A stretch of 64,000 nt of DNA from an uncultured Selenomonadales bacterium (GCA_900314855.1 OMWZ01000008.1:1-64000); one strand, 5' to 3'; shown: positions 51,101-60,411, counted from the first letter of the stretch. The notes: generated by a model not told the origin, from the letters alone. A program made the numbers and translations.

Positions 51101-52072
51101 TTAAGCCGCCGCTTCCGTCCCGGCGTCGCCACTGGCGCTGCCGGAGCTTTCCGTCGTCGTGTAGATAATGCCGTTCACGGTCTGATCCTGCGTCACCTGG
51201 ACGTAAGTCGTGGACCCCTCGGGGATAACGATGGACTGCCCCGTCACAAAGGCGCCGCCAATGGCGCCGATGGGGCCGAGGACGACCATGCCGCCGATAG
51301 TGGCGCCGGCCGCGCCGGCTGCCGTTTTGGCCTGCTGCTTCGCCAGTTTGCCGATATAGACCGGCACGGTGGAGCCGTCCACGCCGTAAACATAGCTGAA
51401 CTCCACGGTAATTTTGGCGTCGCGGCCGAAACTGCGGGGCTGCTTGACTTCCTTTACCTTGGCCAGGCCCGTGGCTCCCTTGGCAAGGACGAGGACGTCA
51501 TTGACATAGACATTGTCCGCCACCACGAAGCTGACCGGGTCGCCAGCCTGGGCGGTCTTGCTCGACAAGGGCGCCATAAAGCGGATCTTGACGAGGGAAT
51601 CCTTCGGCAGGACCGTTTCCTCCACAGGCACCTGCCCGTCGGCGTACGCCGTTTCCACAAGGCTCGTCAGGCGGGACTCCAGGGAGCCGGCCTTCATGGT
51701 GCCGTAGATCGTGTTTTCCAGTTCCTCGATGCGAGTCTTCGCCGGACCGGCGGTCAGGCGGTCGTTGAAGCGGGAGTCGACGGCGTTGAGCTGCTGCAGG
51801 AAACTGCCGTTGCCGCCGTTGGAGCCGCACACGTAGTCGTAGGACGTCTGGATGCGGTCCAGGATGTTCCGCCCGTTCTCTTCATGACCGTACAGATCAT
51901 CTTCGAGGCTCTGAATCCGGGCCAGCATGGAGCTGTCCTGCTGCGTCCCGTACAAAACCTTTTCCATGGCGTCCAGCTGTTCCGAAGCCACATGCGTCAC
52001 TTCGGCAAAGCCCGTCGTCGCCAGTCCGAGGCAGACGATCAAGGCGGCAAGCAAAGAAACGAGTTTTTTCAT
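51101..52072 (-). CDS. Exported protein with YG-type repeats, function unknown
   Basis: 323 residues. A signal peptide is visible (KKLVSLLAALIVCLGLATTG, cleavage after FAE). Residues ~20-150 hold three or four degenerate repeats of the form L-E-x2-[LI]YG-x4-GS-x-L-x-RI: MEKVLYGTQQDSSMLARIQS, LEDDLYGHEENGRNILDRIQ, LENTIYGTMKAGSLESRLTS. A second domain (VLPKDSLVKIRFMAPLSSKT ... VLAKGATGLAKVKEVKQPRS) looks like a beta-sandwich. A glycine/alanine-rich segment follows (TAAGAAGATIGGMVVLGPIG). ATG 52072 has GGAGG 9 bases upstream. Preceded by a perfect inverted repeat; monocistronic by its terminator. Confidence 0.6.
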   Translation of the reverse strand: MKKLVSLLAALIVCLGLATTGFAEVTHVASEQLDAMEKVLYGTQQDSSMLARIQSLEDDLYGHEENGRNILDRIQTSYDYVCGSNGGNGSFLQQLNAVDSRFNDRLTAGPAKTRIEELENTIYGTMKAGSLESRLTSLVETAYADGQVPVEETVLPKDSLVKIRFMAPLSSKTAQAGDPVSFVVADNVYVNDVLVLAKGATGLAKVKEVKQPRSFGRDAKITVEFSYVYGVDGSTVPVYIGKLAKQQAKTAAGAAGATIGGMVVLGPIGAIGGAFVTGQSIVIPEGSTTYVQVTQDQTVNGIIYTTTESSGSASGDAGTEAAA

Positions 52073-52115
52073 AAGAGCTTCCTCCTCATCCAAGACTATA
52101 TATGGTAATTATAAC

Positions 52116-52156
52116 ACAGAAGGAACCCAAATTATAGCAATTTGGGTTCCTTCTGT
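52116..52156. repeat. Perfect 18-bp inverted repeat overlapping the promoter region of the YG-repeat gene
   Basis: ACAGAAGGAACCCAAATT (52116-52133) and its exact complement (52139-52156) flank a 5-base loop. It lies 73 bases past the DUF535 stop and 44 bases before the YG-repeat start. Leftward it is followed immediately by GTTATAATTACC, with TATAAT at 52114-52109, a possible -10. No long T-run, so it is either a terminator of the DUF535 gene or an operator/leader hairpin. Confidence 0.7.
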
Positions 52157-52228
52157 CTGAAAAATTCAAAAAACACACGCCAGACGTCCGTCCGCAGGGG
52201 CACGGCCCTCCCGGCGTCCTGCCTGCCG

Positions 52229-53164
52229 TCACTCCCGGCGCCAGGCCTTGCAGCTGGCGTCAAAGGCCGCGTCGATCGCGTCGAGGCGGGCAAAGCGGCG
52301 GCGATGCTGGGCCCGCTTCGACGGTTTCAGTTCACTCATGACCTTGCGGTATTCCGCCACGGGGAGGCGGAAGAAACGGCTGTCGCTCCCACAGGGCACG
52401 CCTTCGCATTCCTTCCAGAACTCACCGAAGTCCGTCTTCAGCTTGCGGTCGCGCCGCACATGGTTCATGGCGTAGTAGCCTTCGTTCGTCACGGCATAGA
52501 TCTCGTCCAGGCCAAGGCACCGGGCCAGGCTGCGCAAGCCGTAAAAAACGAGATTTTTTGTGCGGTAGCCGAAGAACTCCTTCGTAAGCCGCTTAATCGC
52601 GGCGCTGCCATTGGGCGTTCCCTGCAGGGCCCCTACCCAAATGGCATCCCGCGTCGGGTCGGACAGGCTCTTGCCGAACCAGAACATAATCTGGTACAGA
52701 GCCTCGTCGCCCAGCTCCAGGACCAGGGACAGGCAGCCTTCCTTCCGCTGGCCCGCGTTGAACCACAGGGCCAGCTGGAGAGGCTGCCCCTCCGACTCTT
52801 CCTGCCACAGGACAAGGCGCTGCCCGACATTCTGGTGGTCCCGCACCTCCACGTACAGCGCCCGCAGGGCTTCTTCCGTAAAGTTCCGTTCCATGAATTC
52901 CACATGGTGCCGCACCAGATCCCAGCGATCCTGCCAATCCGAGCCCTTGTAGAAAAAGGCCCGCGTCACCTGTTCCGCAAACGCCGGCGTACCGCGCAGC
53001 ATCTCCCTGCGCAGCGGGGTAGCGGCGAAAAAGTCCAGTACCTCTTCCATGAGGGCCGCGTGCATCCGGCACCGCGCCCGGAAGACGAGGTACCGTTTCC
53101 ACTCCTTCAGATATTCCGTTTGATACAGGCGGTGCCCGATGTAGCGCAATAACTCAGTATCCAT
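52229..53164 (-). CDS. VirK/YbjX-family (DUF535) protein
   Basis: 311 residues. No signal peptide or membrane helix. The family pattern is visible: FFYKGSDWQDRWDLVRHHVE near residue 90, EGQPLQLALWFNAGQRKEGC, VGALQGTPNGSAAIKRLTKE, and the basic GYYAMNHVRRDRKLKTDFGE with FWKECEG near the end. DUF535 members in enteric bacteria are linked to envelope and antimicrobial-peptide resistance, but the biochemical function is unknown. ATG 53164 has AGGAGAG upstream. It sits between the RNase G group and the YG-repeat gene; co-transcription with rng (58 bases away) is possible. Confidence 0.82.
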   Translation of the reverse strand: MDTELLRYIGHRLYQTEYLKEWKRYLVFRARCRMHAALMEEVLDFFAATPLRREMLRGTPAFAEQVTRAFFYKGSDWQDRWDLVRHHVEFMERNFTEEALRALYVEVRDHQNVGQRLVLWQEESEGQPLQLALWFNAGQRKEGCLSLVLELGDEALYQIMFWFGKSLSDPTRDAIWVGALQGTPNGSAAIKRLTKEFFGYRTKNLVFYGLRSLARCLGLDEIYAVTNEGYYAMNHVRRDRKLKTDFGEFWKECEGVPCGSDSRFFRLPVAEYRKVMSELKPSKRAQHRRRFARLDAIDAAFDASCKAWRRE

Positions 53165-53221
53165 GGTCTCTCCTTGTCTCTTTGTCCCGCGCCGGACCCC
53201 GCCGGCGCCGCTTCCTCCCCC

Positions 53222-54622
53222 TCATCCGTTGTCGAGGATCAAAAAGGCCTCCACATGGAGCGAAGGATCGCTTTCCACCTTAAGATGGCACGCCAGCTCG
53301 CGGTTCCAGTCCCTGCAGCACTGCTGCAGGTATTCCGCCTCCACGGGATGGGCCACGAGAAGGATGTCCCGGCTGCTCCCCTGTTTTTTCAGGAGACTCC
53401 GCAGGCGCCGCTTGATTTCCAGGGCGATGGCTTCTTTCGACTGGACGCGTCCCGTGCCATTGCACGTGGGACAGTCCGTATACAAGACGGCCTCCAGGTT
53501 CTGCCGCGACTTTTTGCGCGTGATCTCCACGAGATTCAGCACCGTAATATCCTGGATGCGCGGCCGCATCCTGTCGCCGCGGAACGCCTTTTCCAGCAGG
53601 GACAGGAGCTCCTGCCGGTGGGCGCCGGAGTGCATGTCGATAAAATCGACGACGATGATGCCGCCAATGTCGCGGAGCCGCAGCTGGTGGGCGATTTCCC
53701 GCGCCGCCTGGCGGTTGATTTCCATAATCGTCTCTTCCAGGTTGTTCTTGCCGCTGTAACTGCCGCTGTTCACATCGATGACCGTCATGGCCTCCGTGTG
53801 GTCCAGGATCAGGTAGCCGCCGCCCGGCAGGTCCACGCGCCGGTCCGACAGGGACGCGACGGCGTCGGCCAGGCCATAGGCCGCGAACACGTCGTCCGCC
53901 CCCGTATACAGGGTCAACTGCCCTCCCCGCCCGGCCGGCAGCCTGTCGAGGAGCGCCTTGACCCGCTCATACGCCTCGGCGCTGTCCAAGACAATACGAT
54001 CCACGTCCTTATTCAGGTAATCGCGGACCATGCGGACGGACAGATCCAGTTCCCGGTGCAGGAACGCCGGGGCCTTCGTCCGCTTCGCCTTCGTCCCGAC
54101 GATATGCCACTCGGTCAGCAGGCTTGCGATATCCGCCTCGATGACCTCCGTCGGGACCCCTTCGGCGGCCGTGCGCACGACGAGGCCCATCTGGCCGGGA
54201 CGGAGGCGCTCCGCGATGGCGTGCAGCCGGTCCCGTTCCGCGCTGTCGTGGATCCGGCGCGACACGCCGACCGTGCCGGCCTGGGGAAAGAGCACGACAT
54301 AACGGCCCGGGAAGGTGATTTCCCGGCTCGCCGTCGGCCCTTTCGTGCCGCGGGGATCCTTCGTGATCTGCACCATGACGGACATACCTTCCGTCAAATC
54401 GCGGCTCTCACCGAGGTACAAAAAGGCGTTCTGCTCCAGGCCGATATCCACAAAAGCCGCCTGGATGCCAGGGACTACATTGCTCACGCGGCCCAGGAAG
54501 ATGCTTCCCACGAGGTGGGCGGACATGGCCCGTTCCACGAGATATTCCTGCAGGACGCCGTCTTCCACGAGACCCATGCGGACCTCTTCCGGCGTGCTGC
54601 CCATAATGATTTCCTGCGTCAT
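53222..54622 (-). CDS. rng: Ribonuclease E/G family endonuclease
   Basis: 466 residues, RNase G length. It cleaves single-stranded, often 5'-monophosphorylated RNA in rRNA maturation and mRNA decay. An S1 domain lies at ~35-110 (GSIFLGRVSNVVPGIQAAFV). The 5' sensor and catalytic part include MTVIDVNSGSYSGKNNLEET and GGIIVVDFIDMHSG with the Mg-binding aspartates. The zinc-link CPTCNGTGRVQS is near 370. The start is ATG 54622, with GGAGG 8 bases upstream; the frame is open to 54766, inside the previous gene, but without a site. It follows the radical-SAM/DUF2344 pair, a widespread Firmicute arrangement. Confidence 0.94.
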   Translation of the reverse strand: MTQEIIMGSTPEEVRMGLVEDGVLQEYLVERAMSAHLVGSIFLGRVSNVVPGIQAAFVDIGLEQNAFLYLGESRDLTEGMSVMVQITKDPRGTKGPTASREITFPGRYVVLFPQAGTVGVSRRIHDSAERDRLHAIAERLRPGQMGLVVRTAAEGVPTEVIEADIASLLTEWHIVGTKAKRTKAPAFLHRELDLSVRMVRDYLNKDVDRIVLDSAEAYERVKALLDRLPAGRGGQLTLYTGADDVFAAYGLADAVASLSDRRVDLPGGGYLILDHTEAMTVIDVNSGSYSGKNNLEETIMEINRQAAREIAHQLRLRDIGGIIVVDFIDMHSGAHRQELLSLLEKAFRGDRMRPRIQDITVLNLVEITRKKSRQNLEAVLYTDCPTCNGTGRVQSKEAIALEIKRRLRSLLKKQGSSRDILLVAHPVEAEYLQQCCRDWNRELACHLKVESDPSLHVEAFLILDNG

Positions 54623-54644
54623 CTCCGCCCCCTCCTTTCCGTCC

Positions 54645-55403
54645 TTACGCTTTAAACATGGCCTGGTTGTCCAGCATGGGCAGGTGTTCCCCCGCTGGGC
54701 CCGTGCGGTAGAGCGAGAGCCGCTCGATGTCCGCCAGGACGACCGGCAGGTCCAGTCCGTAGGCATGATTCAGGGCATTGAGCAGGTCCACGGCCTTCAT
54801 GCTGCCCTGGGGCGTGATGGCGATGTCGAAGGTGAAGACCAGGGCGCGGATCCCCCGCGCCGCCGCTTCGGCGGCTCCTTCGCCCGTCACGGCTTCCTGC
54901 GTCACGTCGATCCGGGAGATGTACCGCTTCACATCGATCTGCTTGACTTTTTTCTTCGTCTTCGGGGCCGCCTTCTCGAAGAGCAGTTCCGGAGCGGCAT
55001 GAAAGGCCGCCACGGCTGCCTCGACGCGGGCAAAGTCGCCCTGCCAGGGCACGCTGACCCGGTACCCCGCCCCGCCGGCCGCCGCCATGAGGGCCTGCGC
55101 GTGGTCGTCCACGGCATCATAGGCCAGGACGCGGATTCCCCGCGGCAGGGCCTTCTTGAAGGCCTCCGCCGCCTCGGACGGTACGACTGGTTCCGTCAGG
55201 TCCAGCTCCACGTATTCGGCGCGGCTGACGACCCCCACGCCGAGGGCCGACGCCAGGCTGTATTTCATATGGGGATTGAAGCCTTGGGAATAGGCCACGG
55301 GCAGTTTGGCCCGCCGGAAGGCGCGGCCGATGGTCCGCAAATATTCCAGGTGGGAAATAAACCGGATTTCCTTATCCTTCGTAATCTGAAAACGCAGCTT
55401 CAT
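54645..55403 (-). CDS. DUF2344 / TIGR03936-type radical-SAM-associated protein
   Basis: 252 residues. The N-terminus LRFQITKDKEIRFISHLEYL, then RRAKLPVAYSQGFNPHMKYS and LASALGVGVVSRAEYVELDL are the family signature. The family always lies next to, or is fused with, the large radical SAM protein present here, and is thought to work with it; the modified target is not established to my knowledge. The ATG at 55403 overlaps the radical SAM stop (ATGA). The open frame to 55634 is antisense-like extension and rejected. The C-terminus has basic TKKKVKQIDVKRYISRIDV. Confidence 0.9.
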   Translation of the reverse strand: MKLRFQITKDKEIRFISHLEYLRTIGRAFRRAKLPVAYSQGFNPHMKYSLASALGVGVVSRAEYVELDLTEPVVPSEAAEAFKKALPRGIRVLAYDAVDDHAQALMAAAGGAGYRVSVPWQGDFARVEAAVAAFHAAPELLFEKAAPKTKKKVKQIDVKRYISRIDVTQEAVTGEGAAEAAARGIRALVFTFDIAITPQGSMKAVDLLNALNHAYGLDLPVVLADIERLSLYRTGPAGEHLPMLDNQAMFKA

Positions 55404-57421
55404 TGCGTCACCTCCCCGGACACGGTATAGGCCGTTTTCCGCGCCACTTCGGCCACGGACGGATCCAGCAGGTCGTACCCGGCCCGGGCCGCGGCCTCCC
55501 GCAGGGACGCCCGCACCGCCTCCAGCTTGTGCAGCGTCGTTTCGAACTTCGGTTCCCGCGACGCGTCGTAGGCGCGGCCCCCGAAATCCCGGATGGGAAT
55601 GCCCAGCTCCTGACAGATCCGACAGCCGTTGCACTTACCCAGGCGGCAGTCCGGCGTCAGCATTTCTTCCTTCGCCTTGGCGTACTCGTGGGCCAGGAAG
55701 GCGCGGCTTACGCCGGGGCGCAGATGCTCCCAGGGAAAGACTTCGTCGGCGCCGCGCAGCCGGTGGTTGTAGAAATCGGGGTCCACGCCGGCGTCGGCCA
55801 GGGCGCGCTGCCACAACGCGTAGTCGAACTGGTCGCCCCAGCCGTCGAACGTCTCGCCGGCCTTCCACGCCAGGTACAGGGCCTTGCCCAGCCGGCGGTC
55901 GCCGCGGGCGAAGACGCCTTCCATCAGGCTGGTCTTGCCGTCATGGTACTGGAACGTGATATTCTTCACGCGCAGGGCCTCCATCAGCAGGCCCTGCTTG
56001 TGGCGGATTTCTTCCAGCGTATTCTGGGGCACCCACTGGAACGGCGTATAGGGCTTCGGCACGAAGGACGCGACGCTGACCGTCACCTGGCAGCCGCCGT
56101 GTCCCGTGATTTCCTTGTACTTCCACTGGACTTTGCGGGCGAGCTTCGCGATGGCTAGGACATCTTCGTCCGTTTCGCCGGGCAGGCCGATCATAAAGTA
56201 GAGCTTGACCTTGCTCCACCCATTGGCGAAGGCGCCGCTGACGGCGTTCATCAGGTCTTCCTCCGTGACGCCTTTGTTGATGATATCCCGCATGCGCTGG
56301 CTCCCTGCCTCGGGGGCGAAAGTCAAGCCGCTTTTGCGTACCTCCTGGACCTTTTTCGCGATGTCCACGGAAAAGGCGTCGATGCGCAGGCTCGGCAGGG
56401 ACACGCTCACGTCGCGGGACTTGAAATCGCTGATCATGGTGTCCAAAAAGGACGGCAGGCACGAATAGTCCGCCGTGCTCAGGGACACAAGGGAAATCTC
56501 GTCATAGCCCGTGTTGTCGACCTGCAGGTGGGCCAGACGGCGCAACACGTCCTCACGCCGTTCCCGCACGGGACGGTAGACGATGCCGGCGTGGCAGAAC
56601 CGGCAGCCGCGGCTGCAGCCCCGGAACATTTCCAGCATAATGCGGTCGTGGACGATTTCGCCGAAAGGCACGATGGGCGCCGTCGGAAAATCGACGGCGT
56701 TCAGGTCCTCCACGGCCCGCTTTTCCACATACGCCGGCGCCGCCGGGTCCGTCGTCCTCATGGCACGCAGGGTCCCGTCGTCGTTGTACTCCGCCGCATA
56801 GAATTCCGGCACGTAGACGCCCGGAATCTGGACCACGCGGTGCAAAAAGCCTTTCCGCCCGCCCGGGCGGCCTGCCAACTTCCACTGGCGCAGGGCCTCG
56901 AGCACTTCCGGCAGGGCTTCCTCGCCGTCGCCGAGCAGGGCCACGTCGATAAAGTCCGCCAGCGGCTCCGGATTGAACACGCAAGGCCCGCCGACGAGGA
57001 CCAGGGGATCCGTGTCGCCGCGGTCTTCCTTGCGCACAGGCACGCCTCCCAAATCGAGCATATTCAGGATATTCGTATAGGACAGCTCGTACTGCAGCGT
57101 GAACCCGACGGCATCGAGTTCTGACAAGGCCCGTTTCGTTTCCAGGGTCGTCAGGACGACATCCCGTTCGCGCATGAGGGCCTCCATGTCCACCCAGGGC
57201 GCGTAGACCCGCTCGGCCGCAATCCCTTCCATCTTGTTGACCAAATGGTAGAGGATCTTAAAGCCCAGGTAGCTCATGCCCACTTCATATACGTCGGGGA
57301 ACGCCAGGGCCACGCGCACGTCCGCCGACTCCTTCACGATGCTGCCGAACTCCCCGCCCGTGTAACGGTCCGGGCGTTTGACCGCCGCCAGCATATCCAG
57401 GGTCCATTCTTTTTTCTTCAC
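55400..57421 (-). CDS. TIGR03960-type B12-binding-domain-like radical SAM protein
   Basis: 673 residues. The N-terminal B12-binding-like Rossmann region (~30-200) includes ALAFPDVYEVGMSYLGFKIL and LVLVGGPCVFNPEPLADFID. The radical SAM core has MFRGCSRGCRFCHAGIVYRP with the CxxxCxxC cluster motif near 290. The C-terminal Cys-rich segment CRLGKCNGCRICQEL could hold a second cluster. Start: GGAGG lies 8 bases before GTG 57421 (leading to VKKKEWTL...), while GTG 57436 would put that site inside the coding region, so 57421 is preferred. Target unknown; conserved neighbour of rodA and rng. Confidence 0.9.
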   Translation of the reverse strand: MKKKEWTLDMLAAVKRPDRYTGGEFGSIVKESADVRVALAFPDVYEVGMSYLGFKILYHLVNKMEGIAAERVYAPWVDMEALMRERDVVLTTLETKRALSELDAVGFTLQYELSYTNILNMLDLGGVPVRKEDRGDTDPLVLVGGPCVFNPEPLADFIDVALLGDGEEALPEVLEALRQWKLAGRPGGRKGFLHRVVQIPGVYVPEFYAAEYNDDGTLRAMRTTDPAAPAYVEKRAVEDLNAVDFPTAPIVPFGEIVHDRIMLEMFRGCSRGCRFCHAGIVYRPVRERREDVLRRLAHLQVDNTGYDEISLVSLSTADYSCLPSFLDTMISDFKSRDVSVSLPSLRIDAFSVDIAKKVQEVRKSGLTFAPEAGSQRMRDIINKGVTEEDLMNAVSGAFANGWSKVKLYFMIGLPGETDEDVLAIAKLARKVQWKYKEITGHGGCQVTVSVASFVPKPYTPFQWVPQNTLEEIRHKQGLLMEALRVKNITFQYHDGKTSLMEGVFARGDRRLGKALYLAWKAGETFDGWGDQFDYALWQRALADAGVDPDFYNHRLRGADEVFPWEHLRPGVSRAFLAHEYAKAKEEMLTPDCRLGKCNGCRICQELGIPIRDFGGRAYDASREPKFETTLHKLEAVRASLREAAARAGYDLLDPSVAEVARKTAYTVSGEVTQ

Positions 57422-57448
57422 CGATGTATCCTCCACTTTGTCACCAAT

Positions 57449-58549
57449 TCAAAATTGCAGTTTCGCCTGCCGCAGATGGATGTCCAGGAGCAGGCCGACC
57501 AGGACGAGATTCGTCGACAGGGAACTGACGCCGTAACTCAAAAACGGCAGGGGAACGCCCGTGACCGGCATGATGCCGGCCGTCATGCCCACGTTGACCA
57601 GGACGTGGAACAGGAGCATGCCCGTGATGCCCGTCGCCAGCAGGCGGCCGAAGCGGTCTTCGGCGTTCAAGGCGATGGTCAGGGCCCGCCAGGTCAAAAT
57701 CAGATAGAGCAGCAAAATCAGCGTAACGCCCACAAAGCCGAATTCCTCCCCGGCGACGGCGAAAATGAAATCCGTATGGTTTTCCGGCAGGAAACTCAGC
57801 TGGCTCTGGGTCCCCTGCATCCAGCCCTTGCCGAAGAGCATGCCGCTGCCGATGGCGATTTTCGACTGGATGACGTGATAGCCCGCGCCGTAGGGATCCA
57901 GCTCCGGATTCAGGAAGACCCGGATGCGGTTCCGCTGGTATTCGTGGAGCAGGTGCCACAGGAGCGGGGCCGCGGCGGCGCCGATACCGGTCATGACAGC
58001 CAGCCACTTGACCTTGAAGCCGCAGACCCAGAACATGCAGAACGCGATGGCCGCGAAAACCAGGGCCGTGCCCAGGTCGGGCTGGCGCAGGACCAGGAAG
58101 AAGGGGACGAAGACGTAGGCCACGGCAGGCAGGTAATCCTTCAGCTCATCCATATATTCCCGCCCGCGGTCCAGAAAGGCCGCCAGGCAGACAATCATGA
58201 GGGCCTTGGAAAATTCACTGGGCTGGAACGTGACGGGGCCGATGCGGATCCAGCGCTGGGCGCCCAGGCTCGTGTGGCCGAAAAGGGCCACGGCCAGCAA
58301 CAGGACCAGCATCACGATGTACAAAGGCCGCGTCACGGCTGTCAGGGAATGATAGTCGATGCGCAGGAGCAGGCAGACCAGGATCAGGTTGATGCCGATA
58401 AAGATGCCCTGCCGCAGGACAAAGCGGTTATATCCCGCCACGAGGGCGTCGTTGTGGGTCGCGCTGCTGATCAAAACCATGCCGATGGCCAGGAGGGCCA
58501 CGACGGTCAGCACGAGAATCCAGTCCATGTTCCGCAAATAACGCTGCAC
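57449..58549 (-). CDS. rodA: Peptidoglycan glycosyltransferase, SEDS family, RodA
   Basis: 366 residues, about ten membrane helices. Polymerises lipid II for cell elongation with PBP2. RWIRIGPVTFQPSEFSKALM, RQPDLGTALVFAAIAF and the large extracellular loop with QSKIAIGSGMLFGKGWMQGT, QLSFLPENHTDFIFAVAGEE and TGVPLPFLSYGVSSL are diagnostic. GTG 58549 has GAGGT 8 bases upstream; the TTG at 58555 is spaced too close. The next gene upstream is PBP2, its partner. Confidence 0.95.
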   Translation of the reverse strand: MQRYLRNMDWILVLTVVALLAIGMVLISSATHNDALVAGYNRFVLRQGIFIGINLILVCLLLRIDYHSLTAVTRPLYIVMLVLLLAVALFGHTSLGAQRWIRIGPVTFQPSEFSKALMIVCLAAFLDRGREYMDELKDYLPAVAYVFVPFFLVLRQPDLGTALVFAAIAFCMFWVCGFKVKWLAVMTGIGAAAAPLLWHLLHEYQRNRIRVFLNPELDPYGAGYHVIQSKIAIGSGMLFGKGWMQGTQSQLSFLPENHTDFIFAVAGEEFGFVGVTLILLLYLILTWRALTIALNAEDRFGRLLATGITGMLLFHVLVNVGMTAGIMPVTGVPLPFLSYGVSSLSTNLVLVGLLLDIHLRQAKLQF

Positions 58550-58593
58550 TGCCAATACCTCACAAACCTGTCATACTGCCGAAACGCCGGCGT

Positions 58594-60411
58594 TCAGCGG
58601 GCTGCCGCCGCGCCGGCCGGCTTGTTCCCGTCCTGCGCCTCGGGCTGCAGGTTGGGATAGCCGAGCAGATAATTGTTCAAGACTTCGTAAATGATAGGGG
58701 CCGACGCCGTACTGCCATACCCGCCCTGTTCCACGATGCACACGAGGACCAGGCTCGGCTTGTCCGCCGGCGCATAGGCGATAAACCAGCTGTGGTCGCG
58801 GCCATGGGGATTTTCCGCCGTGCCCGTCTTGCCGGCGATGTCCACCGGCAGGCCGGAGAACCAGGCCGCCGTGCCGCCTTCCTGCGTTACGCCTTTGAGG
58901 CCATCCTGGACACGGCGGATCGTGTCGGCGCTGATGCCCAGGCTCCGTTCCTGAGGCCGCGGCAGGACCGACGCCGTACTGCCGTCGGGGCGCAGGATCC
59001 GGTCGATCAGGAAGGGCGGGCGCAGGACGCCCCCGTCGGCGACGCTGGCCAGCATCTGGGCCAGCTGGATCGGCGTGACCAGGGTCAGGCCCTGGCCGAT
59101 GGCCGTGTTGAACGTATCGCCCAGATACCAGTCTTCCTTCAGGAGCTTCTGCTTCACGGCGGGGCTGGCGACCACGCCGGCCGCCTCGCCGGGCAGGCCG
59201 AGGCCCGTCCGCTGCCCGAAACCGTAGCGCCGGGCGTACGCATCCAGCGTGTCGATGCCCACGCGGCGTCCCACTTCATAAAAATAGACGTTGTCCGACT
59301 TGGCGAAGGCCGTCTGGAAATTCAGCCAGCCCAGGGCTTCGCCGCCGGCGTTGCGCATATCGATGAGCCAATGGCGGCCCGAGTCGTAAATGAGCTCGTC
59401 CGGCGAAACCTTGTGTTCTTCCAGGCCCGCCGAACCCGTGACGACCTTGAAGGTCGAGCCTGCCGGGTACTCGCCGTCAATGACCTTGTTATTCAACGGA
59501 TGGTGCGGGTTGTCATTGATGCTGTTCCAGTGCTGCGACGAAATGCCGCCGACAAACCAGTTCGGGTCGAAACCAGGCCGCGATGCCAGGGCCTTGACGG
59601 CGCCCGTACCGGGATCCAGGGCCACGGCCGCGGCCGCCTGGAGTCCCAATTCCCGCAAGTGGTGATCCAGGGCGTCTTCCAGGGTTTTCTGGAGCCGGTA
59701 ATCGAGGGTCAGGACCAGATCCTGACCCGGCTGGGGCGCCTGCCCCGCAAGCTGCTGGACCACGCGGCCCCGCACGTCCACTTCTTCCGTCCGGCGGCCG
59801 TTCGTCCCGCGCAAATCCTTGTCATAGACCCATTCCAGGCCGTCCTTGCCGACAATGCTGCCCGGCGGCATGCCCTTATAGCGGCCTTCGCTCATCTGGG
59901 CTTCGGACACTTCGCCCACATAGCCCAGGACATGGGCGGCCAGGCCGGGGTAAGGATAGCGGCGTACTGCCTGCGACGCCAGGGCCACGTTGGGCAGGTC
60001 CTTGGCGTTCTCTTCCAGGAGGGTGACCTCCTTCATATTCAATTCCGTCTTGACGGCCACCGGTTCATACGTCGTCTTCGCCTTGGCCACACGGGCCCGC
60101 ACGTCCTCTTCCTTCATGGAAAGGATTTGCGTCAGGAGGCGGATTTCCGCTTCCGTCACCTGACGGCTCGGCAGGATATTCAGCACGAAGGCCGGCGTAT
60201 TGTCCGCCAGGACAACGCCGTTGCAGTCGTAGATCCTGCCCCGCGGCGCCAGGAGAAGGACGCTGCGCATACGGTTGCCGTCGGCCTGGGCGCCGTAATA
60301 CATGCCCTTGTAGAGCTGGAGCCAGGCCATGCGGCCCACTAGGACCGCAAAGGCCGCCACGCACACCAGGAGCAGCTTGATGAGCCGGTCCGAAGATACT
60401 TTATTGTCCAT
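58594..60411 (-). CDS. mrdA: Penicillin-binding protein 2 (class B transpeptidase)
   Basis: 605 residues. Cross-links peptidoglycan in elongation. N-terminal anchor (LIKLLLVCVAAFAVLVGRMA), dimerisation domain RGRIYDCNGVVLADNTPAFV. Transpeptidase motifs: SxxK in GEYPAGSTFKVVTGSAGLEE, SxN in FAKSDNVYFYEVGRR, KTG in VDIAGKTGTAENPHGRDHSW. Length is normal. Overlaps the mreD stop by 11 bases; rodA follows, so the mreBCD-mrdAB operon is complete. Confidence 0.96.
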   Translation of the reverse strand: MDNKVSSDRLIKLLLVCVAAFAVLVGRMAWLQLYKGMYYGAQADGNRMRSVLLLAPRGRIYDCNGVVLADNTPAFVLNILPSRQVTEAEIRLLTQILSMKEEDVRARVAKAKTTYEPVAVKTELNMKEVTLLEENAKDLPNVALASQAVRRYPYPGLAAHVLGYVGEVSEAQMSEGRYKGMPPGSIVGKDGLEWVYDKDLRGTNGRRTEEVDVRGRVVQQLAGQAPQPGQDLVLTLDYRLQKTLEDALDHHLRELGLQAAAAVALDPGTGAVKALASRPGFDPNWFVGGISSQHWNSINDNPHHPLNNKVIDGEYPAGSTFKVVTGSAGLEEHKVSPDELIYDSGRHWLIDMRNAGGEALGWLNFQTAFAKSDNVYFYEVGRRVGIDTLDAYARRYGFGQRTGLGLPGEAAGVVASPAVKQKLLKEDWYLGDTFNTAIGQGLTLVTPIQLAQMLASVADGGVLRPPFLIDRILRPDGSTASVLPRPQERSLGISADTIRRVQDGLKGVTQEGGTAAWFSGLPVDIAGKTGTAENPHGRDHSWFIAYAPADKPSLVLVCIVEQGGYGSTASAPIIYEVLNNYLLGYPNLQPEAQDGNKPAGAAAAR

